A stretch of 64,000 nucleotides of DNA from Streptomyces dioscori (GTDB taxonomy: Bacteria > Actinomycetota > Actinomycetes > Streptomycetales > Streptomycetaceae), in contig NZ_KZ679054.1 of the NCBI RefSeq assembly GCF_003024195.1, positions 124,001-188,000 on the forward strand, in the 5' to 3' direction. Positions 16,260-25,031 of the stretch are shown here, one piece after another. Numbering within the stretch: the stretch's first letter is position 1; every line of letters starts with the position of its first letter. Under the pieces are notes generated by a model. That model was not told where the DNA came from. It saw only the letters and a list, made by a program, of their open reading frames with translations, and searched no databases. The translations under genes and the position numbers were made by a program.

Positions 16260-17300
16260 TCATCCCGTGAACGCCTCGCCGAAGTCCCCCGCCCCCTGCT
16301 CGACCCCGCTGCAATTCGTCGCCGCGTCATCCGACGCGGCGTCGTCCCCCTCGCACTGCTGATCCCGGAACGTCGACCACATCGACACCCACGCGACCCC
16401 CTTCTGCTCCGCGAACGCCCGTACCTCCGCCGCGTCCGCCAAGGTGAACGTCTCGTTGTCCACGTCGTTGACGCCCAGCATCGACGTCAGGGCGAGCCCC
16501 TTCCACGCCCCCGCGTCCGACAGTCCGAAGATCTCCTTCAGCTGGTCGTGGGCCGCCCGCGCCGACGTCTTCGCGTAGTCGCCCATGTCCTCGTCGTACG
16601 AACTGCCGTAGTTCATGGTCATGATGTTGACCGTGGACACCACGACGCCGTTGTCGTTGGCGGACTCCAGCAGCGCCACGCCGTCGTCGTCGAGCCCGGA
16701 CGGCATGACGGGCAGCGTGAAGGTGACCGACAGGTCCGCGCGCTCCTTCTGCAGCAGCGCGATCGCCTCCGAGCGCAGCGCGACCGAGTCGGAGTCGGTC
16801 AACTGCGTGCCCTCGACGTCGAAGTCGGCCTCCGTCGCCCCGGCCGCGTCGAGCGCCTTCCCGTAGGCGGCGGCCAGCTCCGTCGCGCTGTCACAGGTGG
16901 AGGCCAGTTCCTTCCCGGACGCCCCGCCGAAGGAGACGCGCACGGCCGCGCCCGACTCCGTCAGCGCCGAGATACGGGATTTCACCGCCGAGTCGCCGAT
17001 CGCGGTCGTGCCGTTCCAGGAGGGCGTACAGGCGCTGCCGTCCGCGATGACGAAGGCCAGGTTGTACGTCGAGGGGGAGCCCGCCGAGTCGTTGTCGGAG
17101 GCGGTGGTGGCGCTGACGTACGGGGCGTAGGCGGTGCCCGACGAGCTGTCCGACGAGCCGCCGGACGCGCTCCCGGAGGGTGACGCGCTGCTCTGCCGAC
17201 TGCCCGACCCGTTCGAGTCGTCCGCCCCCGAGGAACACCCCGCGGTGGCCAGGGCGATCACGCAGACGAGCCCGGCAGCCGGCTTCAGGAAAGTCCTCAT
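16260..17300 (-). CDS. Lipoprotein with GH18 chitinase-like domain
   Basis: 346 aa from ATG at 17300, with GGGAG eight bases upstream. The lipobox is at LATAGCSS, followed by a Ser/Gly linker to about residue 55. The rest matches a GH18 subfamily: YAPYVSAT.., YNLAFVIADGSACTPSWNG, VRVSFGGASG, then the active-site strand EADFDVEG, whose Glu would be the acid/base. Next are VTFTLPVMPSGLDDDGVALLESA and VNIMTMNYG. It should cleave chitin or other GlcNAc-containing polymers at the cell surface. The next operon makes a polymer probably based on GlcNAc; a functional link is speculative. Terminal residues contain Cys that may pair (DQQCEGDD, ATNCSG). Confidence 0.82.
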   Translation of the reverse strand: MRTFLKPAAGLVCVIALATAGCSSGADDSNGSGSRQSSASPSGSASGGSSDSSSGTAYAPYVSATTASDNDSAGSPSTYNLAFVIADGSACTPSWNGTTAIGDSAVKSRISALTESGAAVRVSFGGASGKELASTCDSATELAAAYGKALDAAGATEADFDVEGTQLTDSDSVALRSEAIALLQKERADLSVTFTLPVMPSGLDDDGVALLESANDNGVVVSTVNIMTMNYGSSYDEDMGDYAKTSARAAHDQLKEIFGLSDAGAWKGLALTSMLGVNDVDNETFTLADAAEVRAFAEQKGVAWVSMWSTFRDQQCEGDDAASDDAATNCSGVEQGAGDFGEAFTG

Positions 17301-17583
17301 CGCGCATGCTCCCAATCTCGTGATTTCTGTCTCAGCCTGTCTCAGGATGGAAACAAAGTGTGTTCCCGAAGTGGAAATGTCTCACGGGCGGCCCCGCCGC
17401 ACGAAGACAGCGAATTCAGGGGAAGTGCACGGAAACGGCCCGGCAAACAGGGTCAACCGGACATCGATATGCGGACATTGGGCATCTTCTCGGCGGTCCG
17501 TGCGCTGTCCGGTGATCAAGGATTCTCTCAGGGAAAAGACAGACTCGGGCGTTTCTCATGGCCGTCTCACAACAGAATCAGAG
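17301..17583. other. Divergent regulatory region, no gene
   Basis: AT-richer segment between the GH18 lipoprotein gene and the exopolysaccharide operon. It should hold the promoter of the former. No supported coding frame and no obvious operator were seen. Confidence 0.45.
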
Positions 17584-17611
17584 TTTCGGACACATAAACG
17601 CTCCCTAATAT
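17584..17611 (+). promoter_or_regulatory. Promoter for leaderless exopolysaccharide operon
   Basis: TTTCGG (17584-17589) and TAATAT (17606-17611) are 16 bp apart. The first base of the ATG at 17619 lies eight bases past the -10 box. A transcript would therefore begin at or next to the start codon, which itself has only a weak ribosome-binding site. Inferred from spacing only. Confidence 0.5.
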
Positions 17612-17618
17612 CCGGGGA

Positions 17619-18047
17619 ATGCATTCCGAGCCTGCCATCGAATCCCGCGCCGCTGTGCGCGGCCGCCGCCGCAAACGCGGCAACGGGCCTGAGGACGGTC
17701 CCGTGTTCGTTGACAACTCCGGTCGCAGGGCCAGGCTTCTGCGCCGGATCGGCACCCTCCTCGGTGTCGTCTGTATCGGGTACGCGGTTGTGCTCGGCAT
17801 GGCGTTCATGGGGTGGGGCCCCTCGCTCACCCCGTCCTCGCTGCTGCCCTTCGGGGGCGGCGGCCCGAACGGCGGTCAGAACTCAGGACCCGGCGGCGGG
17901 CTCCAGCCGCAGGGCGGTACCGGCAGTCCGCCCGCGCGGCCCACCGGCGCCCCGCCCTCGGGCGTCGCGACCGGCGCGGCACCCACCGCCGCCCCGTCGG
18001 CGTCCGTCTCCGCCCCGTCCGCGTCCGCCTCCGCGGCCGCCAACTGA
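17619..18047 (+). CDS. Small membrane protein of exopolysaccharide operon
   Basis: 142 aa. The basic N-terminus (VRGRRRKRGNGPEDG.., RRARLLRRI) is followed by one membrane helix at about 45-68 (IGTLLGVVCIGYAVVLGMAFMGWG). A low-complexity Gly/Pro/Ala/Ser tail (GGGGPNGGQNSGPGG..ASVSAPSASASAAAN) lies outside the membrane if the positive-inside rule holds. No known domain. It is 19 bp upstream of the deacetylase-glycosyltransferase gene and is probably cotranscribed with it, perhaps as an accessory subunit of the polymer synthase. Confidence 0.65.
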   Translation: MHSEPAIESRAAVRGRRRKRGNGPEDGPVFVDNSGRRARLLRRIGTLLGVVCIGYAVVLGMAFMGWGPSLTPSSLLPFGGGGPNGGQNSGPGGGLQPQGGTGSPPARPTGAPPSGVATGAAPTAAPSASVSAPSASASAAAN

Positions 18048-18066
18048 CCGGAACGGACCCACACCC

Positions 18067-20442
18067 ATGGCTACTACGACGCCCCCGCGCGGCCGTCGGC
18101 GGGCCCCGTCCCGGATGACCCGGGCCGCGGGCAAGGCAGCGGCGCTGCAGAAACCGCGTGTCATCCTCGCCCTGCTGCTCCTTCTCGCGCTCACCAGCGT
18201 GATGCTGCTGGACGGCTATCTGCGTTCGGAGGTCGGCGGCGACGAGCGCGTACGCAGCGACGCCAGCTCCAGCAAGGTCCCGGACTCCGTCATCGACGGC
18301 GGGCCGATCCTCTCCTTCAGGAACGGTGAGGCACGGTCCACGTCCGTCCCGGAGAAGACCATCGCGCTCACCTTCGACGACGGCCCCAACCCCACGTGGA
18401 CACCCCAGATCCTGAAGATCCTGGAGGAGAACGACGTCCCGGGTACGTTCTTCCTGGTCGGCTCGATGGTCTCGCGCTACCCGTCGATCGTGAACGACCT
18501 GGTGGACCAGGGCAATGAGGTCGGCATCCACACCTTCACGCACGTCGATCTCTCGTACCAGAGCAGCAGCCGGATCGAGCGGGAGATGGATCAGACGCAG
18601 CTCGCCCTGGCGGGTGCGGCGGGCATCACGACGACGCTGTTCCGTGCCCCGTACTCCTCGGAGACGGACGCCATCGACAACTACAGCTGGCCCGTCTACA
18701 AGAAGCTCGGCGCCGAGGGCTACACCAGCGTCTTCGTCGACACCGACAGCGACGACTGGAAGCGGCCCGGCGTCTCGAAGATCATCAAGTGGGCCACGCC
18801 GTCGAAGAACAAGGGCGCCTCGGTGCTCTTCCACGACGCGGGCGGCGAGCGTTCGCAGACGGTTGCCGCGCTCGGCACGTACATCAAGAAGATGAAGGCG
18901 AAGGGCTACACCTTCACCACGATCAGCGGCGCCACGCAGCAGGCGGACGCGGCCGCGCAGCAGTCGGGCACGGACGACGACGCCACCTCCGACGCCACCT
19001 CCGATGACGACGCCGGCGCCGACGACGCCGGCGCCGCGGCCGGCGCGAACCAGCAGGCGGACGGCCAGCAGCCCGGCGGCGGCGAGGCGCCCGGCGGTCA
19101 GGCCCCCGGCGGTCAGCAGGGCCAGGGTGCCCAGGGCGGCAACGCGCTCCAGGCCGCCCACCGCACCGCCACCGGCACCACCCTCTACGAGGGCAAGGCG
19201 CTCGTCGCCGCGGTCGCCGTCGCCGAGTGGACCGTACCGGGGCTCGCGACCGGGCTCGCGATCGTGGGCGTCGCCGTCATGGGCCGCTTCGGGATGATGC
19301 TGGTCCTCGCCCGCAGGCACTACCGCAAACGCAACAGACGCCGGTTCAGCTGGGGGGAGCCCGTCACCCGGCCGGTCACCGTCATCGTGCCCGCGTACAA
19401 CGAGAAGGAGTGCATCGCCAACACCCTGAAGTCGCTGGCGCGGAGCACCCATCCGATCGAGATCATCGTGGTGGACGACGGTTCCACGGACGGCACCAAG
19501 GAGATCGCCGAGGCGCTCGGCATGCCGAACGTGCGCGTCATCCGCCAGGAGAACGCGGGCAAACCGGCTGCCCTCAACAACGGTGTGCGGCACGCCCGTT
19601 ACGACATCGTCGTGATGATGGACGGCGACACCGTCTTCGAGGCGGACACCGTACGGCAGCTGGTGCAGCCCTTCGCCGACCCCGGCGTCGGCGCGGTCGC
19701 GGGCAACGCCAAGGTCGGCAACCGCAACACGATCATCGGCGCCTGGCAGCACATCGAGTACGTGATGGGCTTCAACCTCGACCGCCGTATGTACGACCTG
19801 CTGCGCTGCATGCCCACCATCCCGGGCGCGATCGGCGCGTTCCGCCGGGAGGCCGTGCTCGCGGTCGGCGGGATGAGCGAGGACACCCTCGCCGAGGACA
19901 CCGACATCACCATCGCCATGCACCGGGAGGGCTGGCGGGTCGTCTACCAGGAGCACGCCAAGGCCTGGACCGAGGCCCCGGCCTCCCTCAAGCAGCTGTG
20001 GTCCCAGCGCTACCGCTGGTCGTACGGGACCATGCAGGCGCTGTGGAAGCACCGCAAGTCCCTGACCGACAAGGGGCCCTCGGGCCGCTTCGGGCGGGTC
20101 GGCATGCCACTCGTGGTGATCTTCCAGATCGTCACGCCGGTCTTCGCCCCGCTGATCGACGTGTTCACCGTCTACTCGATGATCTTCATCGACTTCAAGG
20201 CGTCGCTGCTCGCCTGGCTGGCCGTCCTCGGCGTCCAGCTCGTCTGCGCGGCGTACGCGTTCCGGCTCGACAAGGAGAAGTACCGGTATCTGCTGATGAT
20301 GCCGCTGCAGCAGCTCGCGTACCGGCAGATGATGTACCTCGTCCTGATCCACTCCTGCATCACGGCCCTCACGGGCGGCCGGCTGCGCTGGCAGAAGCTG
20401 AAGCGCACGGGAGAGGTCGGTACGCCGGCGGGGGTGGGCTGA
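18067..20442 (+). CDS. Bifunctional polysaccharide deacetylase - GT2 synthase (MatB-like)
   Basis: 791 aa from ATG at 18067. A membrane helix lies at about 30-52. A NodB-type deacetylase follows at about 98-290: metal Asp in TFDDGP (Asp104/105), GIHTFTH (HxxxH), RAPYSS and LFHDAGG. After a Gly/Gln/Asp linker and a second helix region comes a processive GT2 domain from about 435: VIVPAYNE, VDDGSTDG, MMDGDT, EDTD and QRYRW. Several C-terminal membrane helices complete it. The architecture equals IcaA plus IcaB in one chain and that of streptomycete MatB, which makes a beta-1,6-GlcNAc-type polymer involved in pellet formation. The exact polymer here is inferred. It is coupled (TGATG) to an acyltransferase gene. 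Confidence 0.92.
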   Translation: MATTTPPRGRRRAPSRMTRAAGKAAALQKPRVILALLLLLALTSVMLLDGYLRSEVGGDERVRSDASSSKVPDSVIDGGPILSFRNGEARSTSVPEKTIALTFDDGPNPTWTPQILKILEENDVPGTFFLVGSMVSRYPSIVNDLVDQGNEVGIHTFTHVDLSYQSSSRIEREMDQTQLALAGAAGITTTLFRAPYSSETDAIDNYSWPVYKKLGAEGYTSVFVDTDSDDWKRPGVSKIIKWATPSKNKGASVLFHDAGGERSQTVAALGTYIKKMKAKGYTFTTISGATQQADAAAQQSGTDDDATSDATSDDDAGADDAGAAAGANQQADGQQPGGGEAPGGQAPGGQQGQGAQGGNALQAAHRTATGTTLYEGKALVAAVAVAEWTVPGLATGLAIVGVAVMGRFGMMLVLARRHYRKRNRRRFSWGEPVTRPVTVIVPAYNEKECIANTLKSLARSTHPIEIIVVDDGSTDGTKEIAEALGMPNVRVIRQENAGKPAALNNGVRHARYDIVVMMDGDTVFEADTVRQLVQPFADPGVGAVAGNAKVGNRNTIIGAWQHIEYVMGFNLDRRMYDLLRCMPTIPGAIGAFRREAVLAVGGMSEDTLAEDTDITIAMHREGWRVVYQEHAKAWTEAPASLKQLWSQRYRWSYGTMQALWKHRKSLTDKGPSGRFGRVGMPLVVIFQIVTPVFAPLIDVFTVYSMIFIDFKASLLAWLAVLGVQLVCAAYAFRLDKEKYRYLLMMPLQQLAYRQMMYLVLIHSCITALTGGRLRWQKLKRTGEVGTPAGVG

Positions 20443-21704
20443 TGGGCTCGCACCGCCGTGGTGGTCCGTCTCCGGCGCCCGCCCCGCCGCCCGCCCCGCC
20501 GAGCGTTCCGGCGCCCGCCCCGCCGAGCGCCCCGGTGGCCGTCGGGCCGGGCGCGCTCTCGGACACGGCCCGTCTGCCGTGGGTGAGGCCGGAGCCGGGG
20601 CTGGAACCGGAGCCGGGGCCGCGGCCGGAGCCGGTGGCCGCCACGGAAGCCCCGCCGAAGCCGCGCCGCGGCGCCGGACGTGACCGGTACTTCGACACCC
20701 TCCGGGCTGTCGCCCTCGTCCGGGTCGTGACCTACCACACCTTCGGCTGGGCCTGGGCGGGCATGGTCCTCCCCTCCATGGGGATCATGTTCGCGCTCGC
20801 CGGCACCCTGATGGCGAAGTCCCTGGAGCGGCCCGCCCTCAAGGTGATCAGGAGCCGGATCCGCCGACTCCTGCCGCCCTTCTGGTTCTGGGGTCTCTTC
20901 GTCGTGGTCGCGATGCTGATCCACGGCTGGATGCCGGGTTGGCAGATCGTCTACTGGGTCGTGCCGCTGGGCGATCCGCCGGGCAACGCGTGGGGTGAGC
21001 AGGCCTGGGAGATCCTCTGGTACCTGCGCACCTACCTCTGGTTCGTCCTGCTGTCGCCCCTGCTGCTGAAGGTCTTCCGGCTGGCCCCGGTCGCCGTCCT
21101 GGTCCTCTCGCTCGCCCCGATCGTGGTCCTCCAGTTCCTCTGGGAGCCGCCCGACGACCGCTTCGGCGTCGGACTCCTCGACCTGGCCACGTACCTGTTC
21201 TGCTGGATCCTCGGCTTCGCGCACCGCGACGGCGTCCTGGAGCGGCTGAAACCGTTCGCCGTCGTCGTCCTGTCGCTCGCCGCGATCGGGTACGGCGGCT
21301 GGTACGCCCTCACGCACCGGGCCGAGACCGGCTCGTACGACCTCGACGACATCCCGTACGCCCAGGCGTTCTGGTCGGCCGGGTTCGTGACCCTGCTGAT
21401 GTACGCGAAGGCGCGCCTCGGGATCGACTTCGCGTGGCTGGCGCGCTTCAAGCGCCTCGACCGGGTCGTGCGGATCTTCAACGCGCGCGCGGTGACGATC
21501 TACCTCTGGCACGAGCTGGCGCTGATCCTCGCCATCCCGCTGATCGACCAGTTCTGGAACGTCCCGGCCTTCGAGACGTATCTGCCGCTGGAGAGCCAGT
21601 GGTTCATGTTCGGCGTCGGCTGGATCCTCATCGGCGTGTTCGTCCTGCTGTGCGGATGGGTGGAGGACGTGGCGGCGAAGGCGAAACCGCGACTGCTGCC
21701 CTGA
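20442..21704 (+). CDS. Acyltransferase 3 family membrane protein
   Basis: 420 aa. A Pro/Ala/Glu-rich cytoplasmic N-terminus of about 80 residues precedes RDRYFDTLRAVALVRVVTYHTFGWAW, the family start with the usual Arg and the catalytic-type His. At least eight membrane helices follow (SMGIMFALAGTLMAKS.., IRSRIRRLLPPFWFWGLF.., TIYLWHELALILAIP). Such enzymes O-acylate (acetyl or succinyl) sugars of extracellular polymers. The ATG overlaps the stop of the synthase gene by one base, so it very likely decorates that polymer. IcaC, the fourth ica gene, belongs to the same superfamily, which strengthens the PNAG-like reading. Confidence 0.88.
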   Translation: MGSHRRGGPSPAPAPPPAPPSVPAPAPPSAPVAVGPGALSDTARLPWVRPEPGLEPEPGPRPEPVAATEAPPKPRRGAGRDRYFDTLRAVALVRVVTYHTFGWAWAGMVLPSMGIMFALAGTLMAKSLERPALKVIRSRIRRLLPPFWFWGLFVVVAMLIHGWMPGWQIVYWVVPLGDPPGNAWGEQAWEILWYLRTYLWFVLLSPLLLKVFRLAPVAVLVLSLAPIVVLQFLWEPPDDRFGVGLLDLATYLFCWILGFAHRDGVLERLKPFAVVVLSLAAIGYGGWYALTHRAETGSYDLDDIPYAQAFWSAGFVTLLMYAKARLGIDFAWLARFKRLDRVVRIFNARAVTIYLWHELALILAIPLIDQFWNVPAFETYLPLESQWFMFGVGWILIGVFVLLCGWVEDVAAKAKPRLLP

Positions 21705-21741
21705 GCCGGGTTCATGGGATGCGTACTGCCACAATGGGTCC

Positions 21742-22437
21742 GTGACCCGCGCATCCCTGAACAAACAGCCGCACGAAGTCGCCTCGATGTTCGACGACGT
21801 CGCGGAACGCTACGACCTGACGAACGACGTGCTGTCGCTGGGCCAGGACCGGGTGTGGCGCAAGGAGGTCGCGAAGGCGGTCGACGCGCGGCCCGCGCAG
21901 AAGATCCTGGACCTCGCGGCGGGCACCGCCACCTCCTCGCTGCCCTTCGCGCGCACGGGCGCGTACGTCGTCCCCTGCGACTTCTCCCTCGGGATGCTCA
22001 GGGTCGGCAAGAAGAACCACCCCTGGCTGCCGCTCACGGCGGGCGACGCGACGAAGCTGCCGTTCAAGGACGACACCTTCGACGCGGTGACGATCTCCTT
22101 CGGCCTGCGCAACGTCCAGGACACGGACACCGCGCTGCGGGAGCTGTACCGGGTGACGAAGCCCGGCGGACGCGTGGTGATCTGCGAGTTCTCGCACCCG
22201 ACCTGGGCGCCGTTCCGCACGGTCTACACCGAGTACCTGATGCGCGCGCTGCCGCCGGTGGCCCGCGCGGTCTCCTCGAACCCCGAGGCGTACGTCTACC
22301 TCGCCGAGTCGATCCGTGAATGGCCCGACCAGCCCGCCCTCGCCGAGCGGCTGATCAAGGCCGGCTGGTCGAAGGTGGCCTGGCGCAACCTCTCGGGCGG
22401 CATCGTCGCGCTGCACCGCGGTTTCAAGCAGGGCTGA
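21742..22437 (+). CDS. menG: Demethylmenaquinone methyltransferase
   Basis: 231 aa from GTG at 21742 (VTRASLNKQPHEVASMFDDVAERYDLTNDVLSLGQDRVWRKE). This is the UbiE/MenG class I SAM methyltransferase. The UbiE signature start YDLTNDVLSLG is present, as are SAM motif I ILDLAAGTATSSLPFA and DATKLPFKDDTFDAVTISFGLRNVQD. The motif VICEFSHPTW and the end SGGIVALHRGFK are also typical. It catalyses the last step of menaquinone synthesis, C-methylation of demethylmenaquinone, and acts at the membrane. It lies just 37 bp after the acyltransferase gene. Confidence 0.95.
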   Translation: MTRASLNKQPHEVASMFDDVAERYDLTNDVLSLGQDRVWRKEVAKAVDARPAQKILDLAAGTATSSLPFARTGAYVVPCDFSLGMLRVGKKNHPWLPLTAGDATKLPFKDDTFDAVTISFGLRNVQDTDTALRELYRVTKPGGRVVICEFSHPTWAPFRTVYTEYLMRALPPVARAVSSNPEAYVYLAESIREWPDQPALAERLIKAGWSKVAWRNLSGGIVALHRGFKQG

Positions 22438-22462
22438 GGCATCTCCGGGCAGCGGCCGGCGC

Positions 22463-22810
22463 TCACCTGAGGAGTGCGAAGGGGTCGTGCGGAGGGTCGA
22501 GTTCGCGCTGCAGGCCGCCCGACGGCGGCTGGGGCAGTCGCGGTTCGCGCACCCCCGCGCCCCCGCCGCCCTCGCCCTCGCCGAGGTCGAACCACACCGT
22601 CACGACCGCCCCGCGCGGCACCTCGGAACCGGGCAGCGGGTACTGGCGTACGACGTAGTCGACGACCGTCAGATCGAAGTCGGGCCGGTCGGGCGCGGCG
22701 AGGAGCACCCCACGCGCCTCGGCCGTCTCGCGCGCGTCCACGGCCATCAGGCCGACGAGCCGCGGTACGCGCACTTCGGGTGTCTTGCGTGGTATGCGCA
22801 CAGACGTCAC
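22463..22810 (-). CDS. PASTA-domain protein
   Basis: 115 aa. One PASTA domain spans about 10-75: VRVPRLVGLMAVDARETAEARGVLL.. VVDYVVRQYPLPGSEVPRGAVVTVWFD, with the family V-P-x-L-x-G-x-x and QxPxPGxxVPxGxxVxV patterns. The remainder is a Gly/Glu-rich stretch and a Pro-rich tail. There is no signal peptide or membrane helix, so it is probably cytoplasmic, unusual for PASTA modules, which normally bind peptidoglycan or beta-lactams outside the cell. The start is GTG (VTSVRIP), with only a weak upstream G-run. It is convergent with menG. Confidence 0.8.
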   Translation of the reverse strand: MTSVRIPRKTPEVRVPRLVGLMAVDARETAEARGVLLAAPDRPDFDLTVVDYVVRQYPLPGSEVPRGAVVTVWFDLGEGEGGGGAGVREPRLPQPPSGGLQRELDPPHDPFALLR

Positions 22811-22892
22811 CCCCAGCGGTACCGGCAGGGTAAGCCCATGCCGGGCCCCGCCGGAAGGCGTCGGAGGGCGGGCCGCCGCCGGTCCGGGCCCC

Positions 22893-23399
22893 TCAGAGAG
22901 CCAGCCGGTAGCAGTGCCCGAACTGGTCCGTCTTCGGGGACGTGAACGTCTCCGACAGCTCCATGCCCAGCCGTCTGGTCACGGCGATCGAGCGTTCGTT
23001 GCGGGAGTTCACCATGGCCACCACGCGGGTGACGCCCGTCGCGCGCACCCGCTCCAGCGTGGCCTGCGCCGCCGCGGTCACGTACCCCTTGCCCCAGTAC
23101 TCCCGGCCGAGCCGCCAGCCGATCTCGATCTCGCCCTTGGGGCCCCACTCGTGCGGCCACGGCTGGGCGCCGGTGAAGCCGATGACCCGGCCGTCCTCGT
23201 CGAGCATGGTCCAGAAGCAGAACCCGTGCTCGGCGTCGTGCCGGCGCTGGCGGGCGGTCAGCTCCTCGTACACGGACAGTTCGGCGGATTTCCCGCCGTG
23301 GAACTCCATCACGTCCGGGTGGTCGAAGGCCCGGTGCCAGGCGAAGGCGTCCTCGTCGGTGGGGACGCGCAGGTGTACCACGGGGAGAGCTCGGTTCAC
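22893..23399 (-). CDS. GNAT-family N-acetyltransferase (RimJ/RimL-like)
   Basis: 168 aa from GTG at 23399 (VNRALPVVHLRVPTDEDAFAW), with GAAGGG seven bases upstream; longer starts would run into the divergent reductase promoter. The fold shows the acetyl-CoA-binding strand-loop-helix EIEIGWRLGREYWGKGYVTAAAQATLERV (R/Q-x-x-G-x-G/A type) and the C-terminal VVAMVNSRNERSIAVTRRLGMELSETF, typical of enzymes that acetylate protein N-termini or small amines. The substrate is unknown. It is divergent from the MenJ-like gene with a 130-bp gap. Confidence 0.85.
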   Translation of the reverse strand: MNRALPVVHLRVPTDEDAFAWHRAFDHPDVMEFHGGKSAELSVYEELTARQRRHDAEHGFCFWTMLDEDGRVIGFTGAQPWPHEWGPKGEIEIGWRLGREYWGKGYVTAAAQATLERVRATGVTRVVAMVNSRNERSIAVTRRLGMELSETFTSPKTDQFGHCYRLAL

Positions 23400-23529
23400 G
23401 GGGCAGCCCTTCAGCCAGGTGATCAGTACCGCTGCATAGACTGCCCATGTCCCGTGCCTGTCAGCACGCGGATTTCGAGACTTCGCGCTACGAGATTTTC
23501 GAGCCTTCGAGCCTTGGGGAGACCCCGCC

Positions 23530-24861
23530 GTGACCGAGTCCCAGTCCCAGCCCCTCTCCGAACATGCCGCGCCCCTCTCGGAACACTCCGCCGATGTGAT
23601 CGTCGTCGGGGCGGGCCCGGCCGGTTCCACCACGGCGTACTACCTGGCCAAGGCCGGGCTTGATGTCCTGCTCCTGGAGAAGACGGCGTTCCCGCGGGAG
23701 AAGGTGTGCGGCGACGGACTGACGCCCCGCGCCACCAAACAGCTCGTCTCCATGGGGATCGACATCTCGGAGGAGGCGGGCTGGCTCCGGAACAAGGGGC
23801 TCCGCATCATCGGCGGCGGCGTCCGCCTCCAGCTGGACTGGCCGGAACTCGCCTCCTACCCGGACTACGGACTCGTCCGCAAGCGCGACGACTTCGACGA
23901 GCAGCTGGCCCGCCAGGCGCAGAAGGCCGGCGCGCGCCTGTACGAGCGCTGCAACGTCGGAGCCCCGATCGTCGACGACCGCACGGGCCACATCACGGGC
24001 GTCCACGCGAAGCTCGGCGACGCCGACTCCAAGGAGAAGCGCGAGGTCACCTTCCACGCGCCCCTGGTCGTCGCCGCCGACGGCAACTCCACCCGGCTGT
24101 CCCTGGCGATGGGCCTGCACCGCCGCGAGGACCGCCCGATGGGCGTCGCCGTGCGGACGTACTTCACGTCCCCGCGCCACGACGACGACTACCTGGAGTC
24201 GTGGCTGGAGCTGTGGGACCGCCGCGGACCCGGCGAGGACCGGCTGCTGCCGGGCTACGGCTGGATCTTCGGCATGGGCGACGGCACCTCCAACGTCGGC
24301 CTGGGCGTCCTCAACACCTCGGCCGCCTTCAAGGAACTCGACTGGCGCGAGGTCCTCAAGGCATGGTGCGCCTCGATGCCCGCGGACTGGGGCTACACCC
24401 CGGAGAACATGACCATCCCGATCCGCGGGGCCGCCCTGCCGATGGCCTTCAACCGCCAGCCCCACTACACGAAGGGCCTGCTGCTCGTCGGCGACGCCGG
24501 CGGCATGGTGAACCCCTTCAACGGCGAGGGCATCGCGTACGCCATGGAATCGGGGCAGATCGCCGCGGACGTCATCGTCCAGGCGCAGGCCCGCGCGACC
24601 CCCGCCCAGCGCGAACTCGCCCTGCAGCGCTACCCGAAGGTCCTCAAGGACACCTACGGCGGCTACTACACGCTCGGCCGCGCCTTCGTGAAGCTCATCG
24701 GCAACCCGAAGGTCATGAAGATCGCCGCCGAACGCGGTCTGACGCATCCCGTGCTGATGAAGTTCACCCTGAAGATGCTCGCCAACCTGACGGACCCGAC
24801 GGGCGGCGACGCGATGGACCGCATCATCAACGGCCTGACGAAGGTGGCCCCCAGGGCCTGA
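23530..24861 (+). CDS. Geranylgeranyl reductase family flavoprotein (MenJ-like)
   Basis: 443 aa from GTG at 23530, with GGGGAGA upstream. After about 20 residues comes the FAD Rossmann motif DVIVVGAGPAGSTTAYYLAKAGLDVLLLEK. The family motif FPREKVCGDGLTPRA follows, and then LLLVGDAGGMVNPFNGEGIAYAMESGQIAADVI (the GD motif that contacts FAD). Members saturate isoprenoid chains. In mycobacteria the homologue MenJ reduces one isoprene unit of menaquinone, and streptomycetes make partly hydrogenated MK-9. With mqnC, menG and nuo around it, menaquinone reduction is the likely job rather than lipid or chlorophyll reduction. This substrate call is inference. Confidence 0.9.
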   Translation: MTESQSQPLSEHAAPLSEHSADVIVVGAGPAGSTTAYYLAKAGLDVLLLEKTAFPREKVCGDGLTPRATKQLVSMGIDISEEAGWLRNKGLRIIGGGVRLQLDWPELASYPDYGLVRKRDDFDEQLARQAQKAGARLYERCNVGAPIVDDRTGHITGVHAKLGDADSKEKREVTFHAPLVVAADGNSTRLSLAMGLHRREDRPMGVAVRTYFTSPRHDDDYLESWLELWDRRGPGEDRLLPGYGWIFGMGDGTSNVGLGVLNTSAAFKELDWREVLKAWCASMPADWGYTPENMTIPIRGAALPMAFNRQPHYTKGLLLVGDAGGMVNPFNGEGIAYAMESGQIAADVIVQAQARATPAQRELALQRYPKVLKDTYGGYYTLGRAFVKLIGNPKVMKIAAERGLTHPVLMKFTLKMLANLTDPTGGDAMDRIINGLTKVAPRA

Positions 24862-24952
24862 CGGGACCGGGGCCCGCCCGGGCCCCCGTTCCCGCCGCCC
24901 GGTTCCCGCCCCCCCGTGCGCGCGCATGCCTGCGGGCCGTACGCGCGCACGC

Positions 24953-24990
24953 TTGTGGGCCGTTTCCCCCGCCGGGGAAACGGCCCACAA
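24953..24990. terminator. Bidirectional terminator
   Basis: Perfect 17-bp stem TTGTGGGCCGTTTCCCC (24953-24969) / 24974-24990 with a 4-nt loop. It is flanked by CT on the left and AAGC on the right. It lies between the convergent MenJ-like and NlpC/P60 genes. Confidence 0.9.
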
Positions 24991-25031
24991 AAGCGTTCAA
25001 AAGGTGTGCCCCAAGGGCGTGTGACCGAAGG

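Noticed and set aside
17827..20352. A long minus-strand frame opposite the deacetylase-GT2 gene
   Set aside because: It is antisense to intact NodB and GT2 motifs and matches no family.
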